Shown here: positions 24,808 through 34,941 of the stretch, one piece after another
Layout of the letters: every line of letters begins with the position of its first letter
Numbering within the stretch: position 1 is the stretch's first letter
Assembly: GCF_030848805.1 (NCBI RefSeq)
Contig: NC_092367.1
Location: 16,921,692 to 16,985,691 of the forward strand
DNA length: 64,000 nucleotides
From: Temnothorax longispinosus
Lineage: Eukaryota; Arthropoda; Insecta; Hymenoptera; Formicidae
Direction: 5' to 3'
Notes under the pieces: model-generated
The model's database searches: none
Seen by the model: the letters and a program-made list of their open reading frames with translations, nothing else
What the model was told of the DNA's origin: nothing
Position numbers and translations under genes: made by a program

Positions 24808-24827
24808 CGCGCGCGCGCGCGCGCGCG
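24808..24827. repeat. (CG)n tract, 20 bp
   Basis: Ten uninterrupted CG dinucleotides preceded by CA. Alternating CG can adopt left-handed DNA; whether it does here is unknown. Confidence 0.85.
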
Positions 24828-25105
24828 AAAGGCTGATGAAAATTTCAATCGATGGCTTTTCGCTCGTCCACTACGCCAAAATTATTCATCGATCTCTCGC
24901 TAACCCGCGCGTTCCCACCCCGCCGATCTTTTCCCCGCGTCGCGATACCGTCGACGGTGACGACAATGATGGTTCCGGAAGGAGAAATCCCTCTCGATCG
25001 TTTAAATGTTACAAAAAGAAACGCGCGAGTCTCCAATGGATGGGAAAACGCCAGTTAAAACGATTCAGTCCTCTGCATACTTGAAAAGGTTTTAAATCTC
25101 GACGT

Positions 25106-25145
25106 TTTCTCTCTCCTCTTTCTCTCTCTCGCTCTCTCTCACTCG
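25106..25145. repeat. CT-rich tract
   Basis: CTCTCTCCTCTTTCTCTCTC-type sequence, a pyrimidine stretch with few interruptions. Confidence 0.75.
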
Positions 25146-25315
25146 TTTTCTCTTCTTTCTAGATTTTAACATATGTATTTCTATTTTTCAGAATTTTGTG
25201 AAATAATTTTGTTGATATTATGTCTACCACGCGATATTGCTGTAAAGAATAATCTTCTCTTGCGTTTTTAATTGCCTCTCGTGCATCGAGCAACGACCAA
25301 ACGAATTTACCAAGC

Positions 25316-25430
25316 TCTCTCATTCGAGAGAGCGGGCGAGAGAAAGCCCGGTGAAAACGAGAGAAGGATAGAAAGAGAGGGAGAGAGGGAGAGAGAGAGG
25401 ACAGGGAAGAGAGAGGGAGAGAGTCAACTG
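25316..25430. repeat. GA-rich purine tract
   Basis: About 115 bp of GAGAGAG and GGGAGAG units with few pyrimidines, on the opposite strand sense from the CT tract 200 bp to the left. Confidence 0.75.
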
Positions 25431-25627
25431 CGAACTTCCATCGTGTCACGTAGCACCTAATCTAGGTCAACGGAATTGAATTTAGAACCCAGCCAGGCTA
25501 CCGTAGTTATATACCGCTTGGTAGGTTCCCAGCGTCGCCTCTTCGCGTAGGTAAAGCATTTCCTCGTTCACGGCGAAAAAGACGTGATCTCTCTTGGATT
25601 TTGCCAGGTCGCGACTAGCTGGACCAA

Positions 25628-25631
<4 letters not shown>

Positions 25632-25674
<43 letters not shown>
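25632..25674. repeat. (GA)n microsatellite
   Basis: About 20 uninterrupted AG dinucleotides. Confidence 0.95.
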
Positions 25675-25679
<5 letters not shown>

Positions 25680-26006
25680 TTTCGGGCTTTAAATTAACTG
25701 TACAATTCTTTGTGCAGAAAAGACGACACGTGCTTGACCTACATAGTATAGGTGTGAATATTCGTTAATATCATGTTGGATCCAGGAATAGAGTCTGAAC
25801 ATTAATATTACTGCTATTTATATTGCTATTTATATTTACATATTGGGCGTCCGTTATTTTTTACGACTAATCTCATAAAAAAAAACAGTATTTTATGTTC
25901 CAAAAAATAAAATCAGCTGGGATCAAATGTTGTGTTTATTCATTTATTTAGATTATACTATCACACTCTAAGAAGATGCTAATACGGCTCTGTGATTGGT
26001 TCATGA

Positions 26007-26030
26007 CGTCTTAAGATTGTACTTAAGACG
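26007..26030. repeat. short hairpin CGTCTTAAG / CTTAAGACG
   Basis: Perfect 9-bp arms around ATTGTA. Directly upstream is TCTGTGATTGGTTCATGA; a similar TCTGTAACTGATTGG follows at about 26155, so this may be part of a degenerate repeat. Confidence 0.45.
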
Positions 26031-26539
26031 GTCTCAAATATAAGAACCGATTATAAATACCGGCCTAAAATACGTTATCTCTTTCTTATTACAAATTGGA
26101 TTTATAAGTGAAAAAGTTGTATTTATAACTGAAAACTTTAAGAATCCGCAACGCTCTGTAACTGATTGGCGATAATATAATTTTCTTTTCAACAATATAT
26201 TAAAATTAACAATTTGCAGATTATGAAATATAATTCATGGGCGAGATTGAACTAAATATTCATCAAATTATAGTGACATATTTCGTTATATGTAAGAACA
26301 TTTTATATTTTTTCTTAAAAAAAAAAAGAAATCTCTCGCTTGAATATCGCAAATCTACCTGACCTGTCTTTACTTTTTAATTCCCGTCTTCTCACGCGCG
26401 CATTCATTCGGGAAATAAATTTTGAAAACTGCATGTGCACCATAACATCGAACAGCCTTGTGCAGCAGAGACAGAGAGTAGAACAGGACTAATCCCGCTA
26501 ATGTCTCGTCGATGTAGTGGTACGTAACGGGATCTAATC

Positions 26540-28600
26540 GCTGATACGCCCTTTCATCCTCGCAGCCGGCGAGTTCGCGAGCGAGCGAGCGAAACGCGAG
26601 ATTCGCCTTTCGAGACGTAGCTAGAATCTTGTCTCGCTTCCGTTCGTTTCCTTATCGGAGCACGCTCTCAATCGCGCGATCTCTTTCTCTCTCTCTCTCT
26701 CTCTCCTTCTCGCTCCTCTCCACGCTCGCAAGCACGCTCTCGCAGTGTCTCTCACACATATATACCCGCGAAAGAGACGCGGATGACGTTGCGCGCGCTC
26801 GCCGCGCGCTTCCTCGTTCCTCGCGCGGCGCGATAGCGTGCATACGACCCCGCGGAGTCCGAACCTCCTTCGCCGCGCCGCGCGCATTTACAGAGCGGAG
26901 AATTCCGGGAGCGGAACGGCACGGCACCGCGCCGCGCCGCGTCGCTCTTCACGCCGTCGCGTCGGTCCCGGGCAGGAAATAATAGCCGAGTGATAGAGTC
27001 GAGCGCGGGGAATTTTTATGGCTAAATCGATGTTGCACGCGCGCGGCGGGTCGCGGCTCGCGGGCGACCGAGCGGGACCAAGCGGGACGGCGAGCGTCGC
27101 GGCGGAAGGAGAAGGAGAGACGGAGAAAAAGAGGACTTCTCCGCTCCTGGGGGGAGGGAGAGGGAGAGGGAACGAGAGAGAGAGAGGGAGAGAAAACGAG
27201 CGAGCGGGACGGCGTGACAGCGAGGAGCGAAGGGCGCTAGAAATCTGGGGCGGGGATAGATCCGGGCTTTGCGCTCTCTGCACGCGACCTTGAATGCCAG
27301 CCAGCCTAGACCTTGCCTCCGCTCCATCGCTCGCTCGCCTAGTCCGGAGAGGCCGCGCGCGAACTGTTGTTTCAGGCAACACACAGCGCGGCGACGCCGA
27401 CGGCACGGGCGACTCGCTATCGCGACCGACCGCGCCGATTACGTAAAGAGATCGCGGCGCCCAAAGGACACGGCGCGACGGTCAGATCCGCGTTTCCCCG
27501 CTATTCGCCAACTCGGAGCGGAGTTTTACGTAACGAGACGAACGAATATATATATATATATCTTCTTTCCGGAGATATATATTGGAGCGCGCTCGCGCGA
27601 TCCGTTTCGCGAGAACGCGCTTAATAAATGACGCCTCGATAGCGATCGCTCTGGCCTCTTGGCTGGCGATAATGCCGATAATCAGCCACGTCTCGCCCCG
27701 AAGACAGATCTCACCCGGAGGAAATTGATTCGTTAACGGCGGCGAATTTGTTAACCGAAAGTTCAATTTAAAAGTTTCTTCGGAGAAGCGCGAAAGCGGG
27801 CGAAGCGCCTCGGGAGCGACGCGGCGCGGAACGGCGCGGGGCGCCGATCGATCAACAGCGCGGCAGAGAGAAGCACAGACGGCAGGCGGGAATCGAGCAT
27901 TCGACGTTATTAATGACGCGAGAGAATTTCGCGCGTGACGCGCGGTTTTCAGGTTGCATTTCCATCCCGGCATTCCCGGCGTCCGCGGCCAACGGACAAT
28001 TCCGAACGACGCGCCGCGGCGAGAAAGGCGCAGCGTTGCGTGGCGGAGACGGAGACGGGAGACGCGAAGACGCGGAGGGTCGAGGGAGGCCGGGAAGGAC
28101 AGGACGAACGGACGCGGAGCCGACATAGCGGAAGGAGAAGGATCCGCGCGAGTCTGCTGCTCGCTGGAGCGATCGCACAGGCGAGTTGGGTGGGATCATA
28201 ACGGGCCGGTCGCGGCGACCGGGCGAGCCGCGCCTAGACCTATAGGCGGATACACAGCCGTCTCGCTCGCATTATTATCTTACCTAGCCTTTATCCATAC
28301 CCCTTTTTTGCGTTTTCGGCAAAGCCGTCGCGCCGATCGGATCGTAGCGTCATCTGCCATCGCGAATCCGAGCTCCGGGCTCCGGGCCCCGGCTCCGATC
28401 GTCTCCGGTACTCCGGTAGCACGTACGCTCGCGCGAGGCGAAGCGAGCCGCGTAGATCGCTCGCCAGGCAGCAGCAGCAGTCGCCTACTCGCCTGACGCG
28501 AATGAATTCGCGCCTTTTCGCGGCGACGCCGACCGACGCCGACGCGGCGGCGAGAACGATCGAGAATTCGTCGTGACTCTCGCAAATTCGGCGAAACTGG
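26540..28600. promoter_or_regulatory. second CpG-rich island, candidate promoter region
   Basis: About 2 kb of strongly CpG-rich DNA with a CT microsatellite (26680-26712) and a GA-rich tract (27136-27205). Long overlapping open frames on both strands have Arg/Ser/Ala-rich translations with no domains. It lies 1.4 kb upstream of the RING gene and may also serve far-upstream fru promoters. Function is inferred from composition only. Confidence 0.35.
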
Positions 28601-29819
28601 TGAATTCTGCTGTTTTCGATGCAAGGTGAATTGAAAAATACACTTTATATGATCTTTATCGATGGTAAATACACTCTAAATACAATTCCGTAAGTCGCAG
28701 TAATATGTACGCTTGACCTTGTGATTTGGTTTGTAGTACGAAGTTGTTAGAAACTGCGTGAGCCGTCCTGAAATAAATCCCTCTTTCTTCCTTTCGAAAC
28801 TTCAAAGTATAAATCAGTGCAGAAAATCATTATCATCGCGTATTTTCTCCGCCAAATATCTATTCGCAGATCCCATGACATATTCGTCTGTTGGTAATAC
28901 GCAATACGCAAATTGACCAATTACAGTTGAGAATATATCTAATAACTCGAACTTATACCAAACGCTCGACGTGATTGGTCAATTGCTACTTACTTTATTT
29001 CACGCCCGATGTTAAACGCGACGCGACGGAGCGATTTTCCGCTTCGGAAATCATCAGGGATTCGTAATCCAAATTTTTACAATTAATCGAGATCCTTGCG
29101 CCACTCAACGTGCTAGAATCGGTAAATATACTCTTATTTCTATCGATCGATATATCAACCGGCTAAATTAACGAAGCCGCTAATTAAATAATAAAGCAAG
29201 AACAAAGAGCGATCAATTTAATCCTGAAACTCGCGATTTTTCGTAGCATTCTGAATAAATAACCTTCTAGACTTTCCCATTCGGAAGGAAAAGAAAGTCT
29301 AGAAGGGCCAGAGAAGGTCCTTTACAGATATAGACGAAGTACGTTGCGCATTTTCAGAAACTTCATCAAGGGAGAGTAAGTACGCGAGGCATCGAAAAAT
29401 CGCTTTTGCATTATATGCAAAGCTGCGCACTCGAGGATTAAAAATCTCGCAGCTGATTTTTCGTATTTCGAAGAAGAGATTTACATATCGGACCACCTCA
29501 ATCTCGTTAAGCGCGAAAGATATAGTCGACTAGCCGGCAAGACAATAATTCCCAGAGAAAAGCTGGCTGCGTGTAAAACACATCGTTTCCGGTAATTCGC
29601 CGCCATTTTAAAATGCGTAGTAGTACTCCGTTAAACTTTCGCGCGGGTGCTCTGCGTAGTGCGTAGTCGTATCGCAGGACGACTGCGACTCGGCTGTCCT
29701 TGTGTCGTCATCGACCGGTCGATGATTGTCGAACACCGGTCGCGTTGATATTTCGACTTCGACAGATACAACAGAAGAACAGTCGCCTCCGAGGAGGGGT
29801 GGGCAAGAAATAAGAACAG
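28601..29819. other. non-coding interval upstream of the RING gene
   Basis: AT-rich, then GC rises towards the RING gene. It holds a 14-bp-arm hairpin at 29263-29306. No exon seen. Confidence 0.45.
29263..29306. repeat. perfect 14-bp hairpin
   Basis: CCTTCTAGACTTTC (29263-29276) and GAAAGTCTAGAAGG (29293-29306) around a 16-base purine-rich loop. Confidence 0.65.
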
Positions 29820-30011
29820 TTGTGTGGTGCGAGGTGCGAGCAAGTGTTGACGGGTAAACACGCGGCGGAGCGGCGGCGAGTAGCCAGTTTGAAACGAGGT
29901 TCACGCGTGTCGCGTCACGCGGTTGACCCCGTGTCCGCGTCGTCGTTTCGTCGATCTCGTCGGAAAGTCGGAATTTGCTCGGGATCTTCGTCCTCAACTC
30001 CTCGCGCAAGG
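29820..30011 (+). promoter_or_regulatory. GC-rich leader or promoter of the RING gene
   Basis: CpG-dense DNA in frame with exon 1 and without stops from 29820. It is either extra N-terminal coding sequence or 5' untranslated/promoter DNA. No core motif was recognised. Confidence 0.3.
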
Positions 30012-30147
30012 ATGTACACGTCCGTCGCGGAGATGTCACGCGCGAAGGCGTCGAGCAGCAGGCTGTTGCCGTCGTGGTTCCGAGTCCCCGGCACGAAGCT
30101 GAGGAACGTGGTCTGCGTTCTCTGCAGGAGCAAGTTTTACGTGCCAG
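30012..30147 (+). CDS. RING/B-box gene exon 1
   Basis: Encodes residues 1-45 plus one base; donor CAG before GTAAGT. It contains the first RING pair C35-x2-C38 (VVCVLC). The frame stays open upstream to at least 29820, so the true start could be earlier. The exon is GC-rich, unlike exons 2-6. Confidence 0.65.
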
Positions 30148-30284
30148 GTAAGTGCCGCGATGTATACAACGGGCGGCCCACCACGCCGCGACGTCGCGAC
30201 GTCGCGTTATCGATTGGCGCACCGGCGAACGCGACCGAGTTTGCCGGCACCCGGAATCGTTGAATCGCGGCTCATAGGAGACAC

Positions 30285-30329
<45 letters not shown>

Positions 30330-32024
30330 GGCATGTCGCCGGGGTGCGTGTCGCGCACGATGCCGGTAAACGTAAACGTGCTCGCGAACAATGGTTTCTT
30401 TTTTTCGATCGTACAGCGCGAACGAGGAGCACGCGTTAGAGAGGTTAGAATCCCATGTGTCCGTCGCTCCATAGGCAGACCTTCGCCGACTCGGACATCC
30501 CTTTTCTCCGCATTTACTCTATGCTTGCGACACACAAAGCTATCGCACGTATATTTGTGACGGAATAATCAAGTAATTATCGTAAAATATCTAATTTATT
30601 AGATAAATGCGTTTTGTGGTTTATATTTTGCTTCAACTTTTATGCCTCTCTCTTTAAAAAAAAAGTATATAATCATTATTTTAGATATTGAAGCCTGAGA
30701 GTGTTAAATCTTTTTGTATCAAAATACTTTAATAGCAGATATCAATTGTATTTTGCACGTCATAATATTTTAATAAAAACTGATGTATATATTTCATTTT
30801 CTCCTATCCTGTTGCTCTATTAAATATAATAGTGAAAAACTATGTAGCTTATATACTATTCGTATGTGCAATCAATTATAATAAACTGTTTATTAGATCA
30901 AAATAGAAAGATCTTTGTCATAATTGTTACAGATCTATCGAATCTCAATGGGTTGATATTGAAAGGAACACTGATACCTTTGTTATTGGATTGTGGACAT
31001 CCAATATGCAATAAATGTATCCACAGAGAAAGAGTTAAGACTTGTCCTGCGTGTAAAACTGATCTGGAAAATGGTTCCAAGTGCCTGCTTCCCTTGAATT
31101 TATATACACTAGGACTGATTGTTTCGTCCTACCATCGTCCATTGGAAAATGATGATGAAGAGTTTCTATTTTGTCACAAATTATCTACACAGTTACGTCA
31201 GATAGCGAAGCAAGGTTAGAGAACGTAGTACATTAACTGATGAAGTAAATTAACTTTTCTGAAGAAGAAAGTGAACATGTGGTTAACATATATTTTTGGT
31301 TATAGGATGTTGCCATGAATGTGGGAATCAAGCTAATGTAAACTGTCCGCAATGCATGGTTCCCTATTGTTACTGCTGCTATTCAAAAGTAAATTGGCAT
31401 ATCACAAACAAAATATTTATAATCAAACGGATTATATTCATAATATCTTACGACTTTGGTTCTACTTTTGTTTTTAGATTCATGGAAGGGCATTGCAGAA
31501 TCACACACAGATCCCGATACATGATGGGGGCCCTGGCAGTCCATCCGATATGTTGAATAGTTGTTCGCCAACATGCTCCGAAATGCTAGGCTATTTTTGC
31601 AATGACTGTTGTGTGGCCTGTTGTTCAAATTGCACTTTGCTCTTACACAAACTGCACCATTTCGTGCCATTATCAGAAAAGGTTGGTTAATATTGTTCAA
31701 ATCATGATTTATTACATATTATTGCGAGAAACTTAAACGATTTCTATTTTATTGGCAGAACAAGACCCTGCTGCCCGAGTTCAACAAGACTTACATGCAT
31801 ATCGAGGAAACGCTGCTGCGAGTTTGCCAGACAAAAGAGGTAAGTCCGCATGTTTATTAAATATTTTTTCCTGGCGAGGAACTCGCTCAATTACTACGAG
31901 ATGTATATGCCAGGAAATGATAAATAAATATTTATTAATACTTTTAACAAAACATTAGGTACGCGTAGAAAGATTAACGTATGGTCATTTGGCGATAGCT
32001 CGAATATATCGCTCACTATTTTAA
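30012..32024 (+). CDS. RING finger and double B-box protein (TRIM-like), six exons
   Basis: Exons 30012-30147, 30933-31214, 31306-31388, 31478-31681, 31759-31839 and 31959-32024 join in frame to 283 residues with GT-AG introns. A C3HC4 RING is visible as C35, C38, C66, H68, C71, C74, C83, C86, with LLLDCGHPICNKC at its core. A first B-box follows (C142, C145, C153, C156, C161, C164, H169, H176), then a second (C196, C200, C208, C211, C216, C219, H224, H228), then a short helical tail. RING/B-box proteins are usually E3 ubiquitin ligases. TRIM proteins normally continue with a long coiled coil and a C-terminal domain; here the chain stops after about 50 residues. An N-terminal start upstream of 30012 in the same open frame is possible. 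The family is clear, but I do not recognise the orthologue; the RNF17/Qin N-terminus is one idea, without Tudor support here. Confidence 0.8.
30287..30328. repeat. (GA)n microsatellite in intron 1 of the RING gene
   Basis: About 21 uninterrupted GA dinucleotides 140 bp after the donor of exon 1. Confidence 0.95.
30933..31214 (+). CDS. RING/B-box gene exon 2
   Basis: Acceptor TTACAG. The split codon G+AT gives Asp46. It carries the rest of the RING finger (DCGHPICNKC, CPAC) and a linker. It ends with one base before GTTAGA. Confidence 0.8.
31306..31388 (+). CDS. RING/B-box gene exon 3 (first B-box)
   Basis: Acceptor TATAG; the split codon gives Gly140. Encodes CCHECGNQANVNCPQC and the following CYCC of B-box 1. 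Donor GTAAAT. Confidence 0.8.
31478..31681 (+). CDS. RING/B-box gene exon 4 (end of B-box 1, B-box 2)
   Basis: Acceptor TTTTTAG, donor AAG before GTTGGT, both phase 0. It contributes His169/His176 of B-box 1 and all of B-box 2 (YFCNDCCVACC, then H224 and H228). Confidence 0.8.
31759..31839 (+). CDS. RING/B-box gene exon 5
   Basis: Twenty-seven codons (NKTLLPEFNKTYMHIEETLL...) between acceptor TTGGCAG and donor GAG before GTAAGT; predicted helical start of a coiled region. Confidence 0.75.
31959..32024 (+). CDS. RING/B-box gene last exon (candidate)
   Basis: Acceptor AACATTAG at 31957-31958, phase 0, encodes VRVERLTYGHLAIARIYRSLF and a TAA stop (32022-32024). The 119-bp intron is similar in size to the preceding ones and the translation continues a helical pattern. 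The acceptor is not strongly pyrimidine-rich, so another ending is possible. Confidence 0.55.
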   Translation, partial: VRVERLTYGHLAIARIYRSLF

Positions 32025-32891
32025 CGTGGTTTATTTTTTTAATGATTTCTGATAAATTATAAATTAAGTATTCTAGTCATATTCTCGCAGATACATAATA
32101 GAAGCGCATATTTTAAATATCGTATTACGTATAGATATGTATCGTATAAAATCATATACAAATTGAGATATCATATTTTATATATCGACTGGGTGGAAAA
32201 TGGTTATAGATAAATGGCGAGACCTATCTGATTTTTCTATGTGATATTAATTATAGTGTTACTATTTATGTCCTTTGCTATTGAGATGTACAAATTGTGT
32301 GCCATTTAGAATTGCACAGTTATAGGAATTTATATTGAATATTAATAATCGAATCATAAATGACTTTTAGTAAAACATTTAATTTTTGACTATAATTATA
32401 ACCAATGTATCAGAGAGAGTGTCATTTAGGTTCATTAGTAGTATTAATGCTATTTGGAAAAACAGGTTATCTGTTATCTGCTTTATGACTTATCATGACT
32501 GAAATTTATGACTCAATTGGATCATTCTAGTATAGACCGAAAGAAATAAAGGCTCCGTAAGGCAGGCGGGCATTTTTCGTGATAAATAGTACACAATAGT
32601 ATACGCATATGACTAGAGGGGATATAAGAAATACTTAATATCATCAGCCATTTCATACCCGTACAAAGACCGTGAGATAATCTAACTTATTTTACGCGCA
32701 ATGTGATTTACTCTATGCTTAAATCACATGTAACTCTATCATATACATATTGCACTTTTCCGAGGTTGCAAGGCTCATTACTGCCAGAGTTGTGGCCTTA
32801 CAACCCGCGACATATTTTTGCTTTTCATTATAATGGCAACGAGTCAGGTATTATATATTAAGACTAAGTTATTTAGCACATAACGCTTGAA
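32025..32891. other. convergent intergenic region with candidate poly(A) signal
   Basis: AT-rich DNA between two genes that face each other. AATAAA at 32545-32550 is a plausible poly(A) signal for the plus-strand gene. No clear AATAAA was seen close to the minus-strand stop. Confidence 0.5.
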
Positions 32892-33233
32892 TTACGCGTC
32901 TTCCTCGTCGTTCACCGTTTGCGACTTGCCCTTGTGCTTGCTCTTCTCCTCTTGCTGTTTCTTCAGCTTCTTTTCCTTCATTTTTGCCTCCATCTCCTTG
33001 AACTTGAGCTCCAAGTATCGATCTACTTCCGGGCCGGTGAAATCCTCGGGGAATTTGGGCATAATTGGCAGGATGTATTTATACAGTCGTTCATTTAGCA
33101 CATATAATTGAGTAGTCGTTTCGCACTTTACGTTGAACCACCAGTCGCAAGTCAATGCTACCTGGCTGAATATTGTGCCGTTCGGACATAAGAATGACGA
33201 TTTGCCGCCATTCAGGTCGCAGTAATGCCATAC
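32892..33233 (-). CDS. CPAP1-type gene, last exon
   Basis: Acceptor TTCTTAG before GTATGGCAT, phase 0. It encodes 113 residues: the last four cysteines of the CBM14 domain, the segment TTTQLYVLNERLYKYILP, and a charged C-terminal tail (KEMEAKMKEKKLKKQQEEK). Stop at 32894-32892. Confidence 0.9.
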   Translation of the reverse strand, partial: VWHYCDLNGGKSSFLCPNGTIFSQVALTCDWWFNVKCETTTQLYVLNERLYKYILPIMPKFPEDFTGPEVDRYLELKFKEMEAKMKEKKLKKQQEEKSKHKGKSQTVNDEEDA

Positions 33234-34941
33234 CTAAGAACAATATTATCGTATTAAACACAATTCTAGAAATTAATATCTCGTATAATATAAAATCACG
33301 TGGATATTAAATTTAAGAATCAAAAGAAATTGTGGAAAAAGTAGGGAGATTTGTAAATGTAAAAAAATGGTTTAGAATATTTTATAGACTCGTTTGAGAA
33401 TAAATTATATAAGAATAATATTTTCACTAATTGCAGTATACATACTTGGCATCCGGTCGCTGGGTCGCCGAAAAATCCCTTATATCTTTGATCTTTGCAA
33501 CTGAATTTAGTTTGCGGTATATTCGCGTACGCCGGGTAATCGACGTTCGGTTTTCCGCGCGTCGCGCCGTATTTTAATGCCGGCAGCGGCATTTTCGGCC
33601 CCGGGCGTGTAACTTCGTTCGGCGATACGTATTCCTGACTCGTGGACGCCTCGGTGGAAATCGGCAGGGTGTACCGTTCGTCCTGCAGGATATCGTCGCT
33701 CAAGTCTTCCGTGATCTCGTACGAGTGCTCGGTGGTGGAAACACTAGGAGTTGGCTTGAGTCCTTGTTGCTTATGTTCGCTCGAGATGTCCTGAACGTAA
33801 GGGATGTAATACTCCACCTTTTCGTCCTTCACATGATTTAAGTTGTAATCCGACTGTAACGACGATTTAATCTGAGTGTCGTCCGTCGTCTTGTATCGTT
33901 CGGGATCGTTGGTGATTATCAGAGGGCTCGGTGTCACTTGAAATCTTGTCTCGGTGACCACTTTCGGCCGCGTATATATTTTCGGCTTGTAAACATCGTA
34001 GCCGATCAATCTGGGCGGCGACGGCGGCGGTAACGGGGGTCCTTGCGGCTGCGGGAAATTTTCCTGCCGCGTATTGTGCAGGATATTAAGAATCTCAATG
34101 AGCGTTTTGATGCTGCTGTCGAGGTTGTCTTTGTTCAGCGTTTCCGGCAGTCGCTCGGACAATTGGAAACTCTCGATCAGATTGTTCAGATTCACACTCG
34201 GCTTCCGATAAAACGAGACTGACGGCTTTACTGACTGCTGCTGCTGCACGTTGGCGTGCACCGGAATGTATCGCACTCCCCCAAATTCCTTATTAGGATA
34301 ATTAACAGCGATGTTTGGCTTCGCCGTGTAATCCTGATCGTAATCGTCCTGCGGGTTGCCGAACAGCGGTTTCTTGATCACGGGAGCAGAGGGTTGCGGG
34401 GGTCTCGCGGTAATAAAGTATCGATTTTCCTTGTTCAGGATATGACTGACAGGCGTGGTAATTTCGGGATAGGTCTTTTGCACCTGGTAGAGCTGATAGG
34501 ACGGGGTAGAGTACTCGGCATAGTTGATCTTGGTGTTGTACTTGACCGGCGCGAAGTAATCGTTATCGCCTCCGATGTTTCTAGGATCGAATTGCACGGA
34601 CGGGACGAATTTCTTGTCTTCGTCGGGTGAGTTGACACGGTACCTATTACCGCCCCTCCTCGGCACGTCAACGAGCCGAGTTAGAGGGTGTTGCTGCGAC
34701 GGAGGTTTTCGGAGCAGGGTGCCCGACAGCTCGTCTGCATAATTTTGCCCCAACGCGGCCTGAGCGTTCAGGTAATTGTTGGCGACGTAAAAAGTCATGT
34801 AGGGTATCAATCTTCGGTATCTTTCCTTGAACGTCGTCAGGTTCATGTTTGCCAGGAAGTCATCTCCGTCGTCCTCCGAAATAGCACTGGTCGCGTTCGA
34901 CTTCGCCGGTTCTGATGCTTCCAAGCCTCGCATCAAGAGAA
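32892..34941 (-). CDS. chitin-binding type 2 (CBM14) cuticular protein, CPAP1-type, last two exons
   Basis: Exons 34941-33446 and 33233-32892 join at phase 0 to about 612 residues; the N-terminal exon is missing from the model. One CBM14 domain is split by the intron: FSCKDQRYKGFFGDPATGCQ in the first exon, then VWHYCDLNGG, FLCPNGT, LTCDWWF and VKC in the second, giving the six cysteines. A single domain preceded by a long proline-rich, tyrosine-rich, disordered region fits CPAP1 proteins, which bind chitin in cuticle or tracheal matrix. GKPNVDYPAYANIPQTKFSC-like lead-in sequence is typical of the family. The protein ends in a Lys/Glu-rich tail. Exon A starts with LLMRGLEA, which looks like the end of a signal peptide encoded further upstream (larger coordinates). 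Which CPAP1 member it is cannot be told. Confidence 0.85.
33446..34941 (-). CDS. CPAP1-type gene, long exon
   Basis: Acceptor TTGCAG before TTCTCTTG; two bases complete a codon from an upstream exon. It encodes about 498 residues: an acidic N-terminal stretch (SEDDGDDF), a helical segment (FKERYRRLIPYMTFYVANNY), Pro/Tyr/Thr-rich disordered sequence with a PPLPPPSPP run, and the first two cysteines of the CBM14 domain. Donor CAA before GTATGT. Confidence 0.85.

Larger units (their letters stand above)
21151..26539. other. non-coding interval rich in GA/CT tracts
   Basis: No supported exon. It contains a nested hairpin (22171-22267), CT and GA microsatellites, a (CG)n tract and a hairpin at 26.0 kb (each listed separately). 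Confidence 0.45.

Noticed and set aside
27482..28126. 214-residue open frame on the minus strand
   Set aside because: It lies in the second CpG island with several overlapping frames on both strands. The composition is arginine-rich and no family is visible.
29608..30432. 274-residue open frame on the minus strand
   Set aside because: Antisense to exon 1 of the RING gene and to the GA repeat (translated as a Leu-Ser run). It is a shadow of GC-rich DNA.
32766..32805. Frame reading CKAHYCQSCG, like a zinc knuckle, in the convergent intergenic region
   Set aside because: Short, with no acceptor of fitting phase. The exon at 31959 already ends the RING gene plausibly.
34256..34630. 124-residue open frame on the plus strand
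   Set aside because: Antisense to the long CPAP1-type exon, which has clear domain support.
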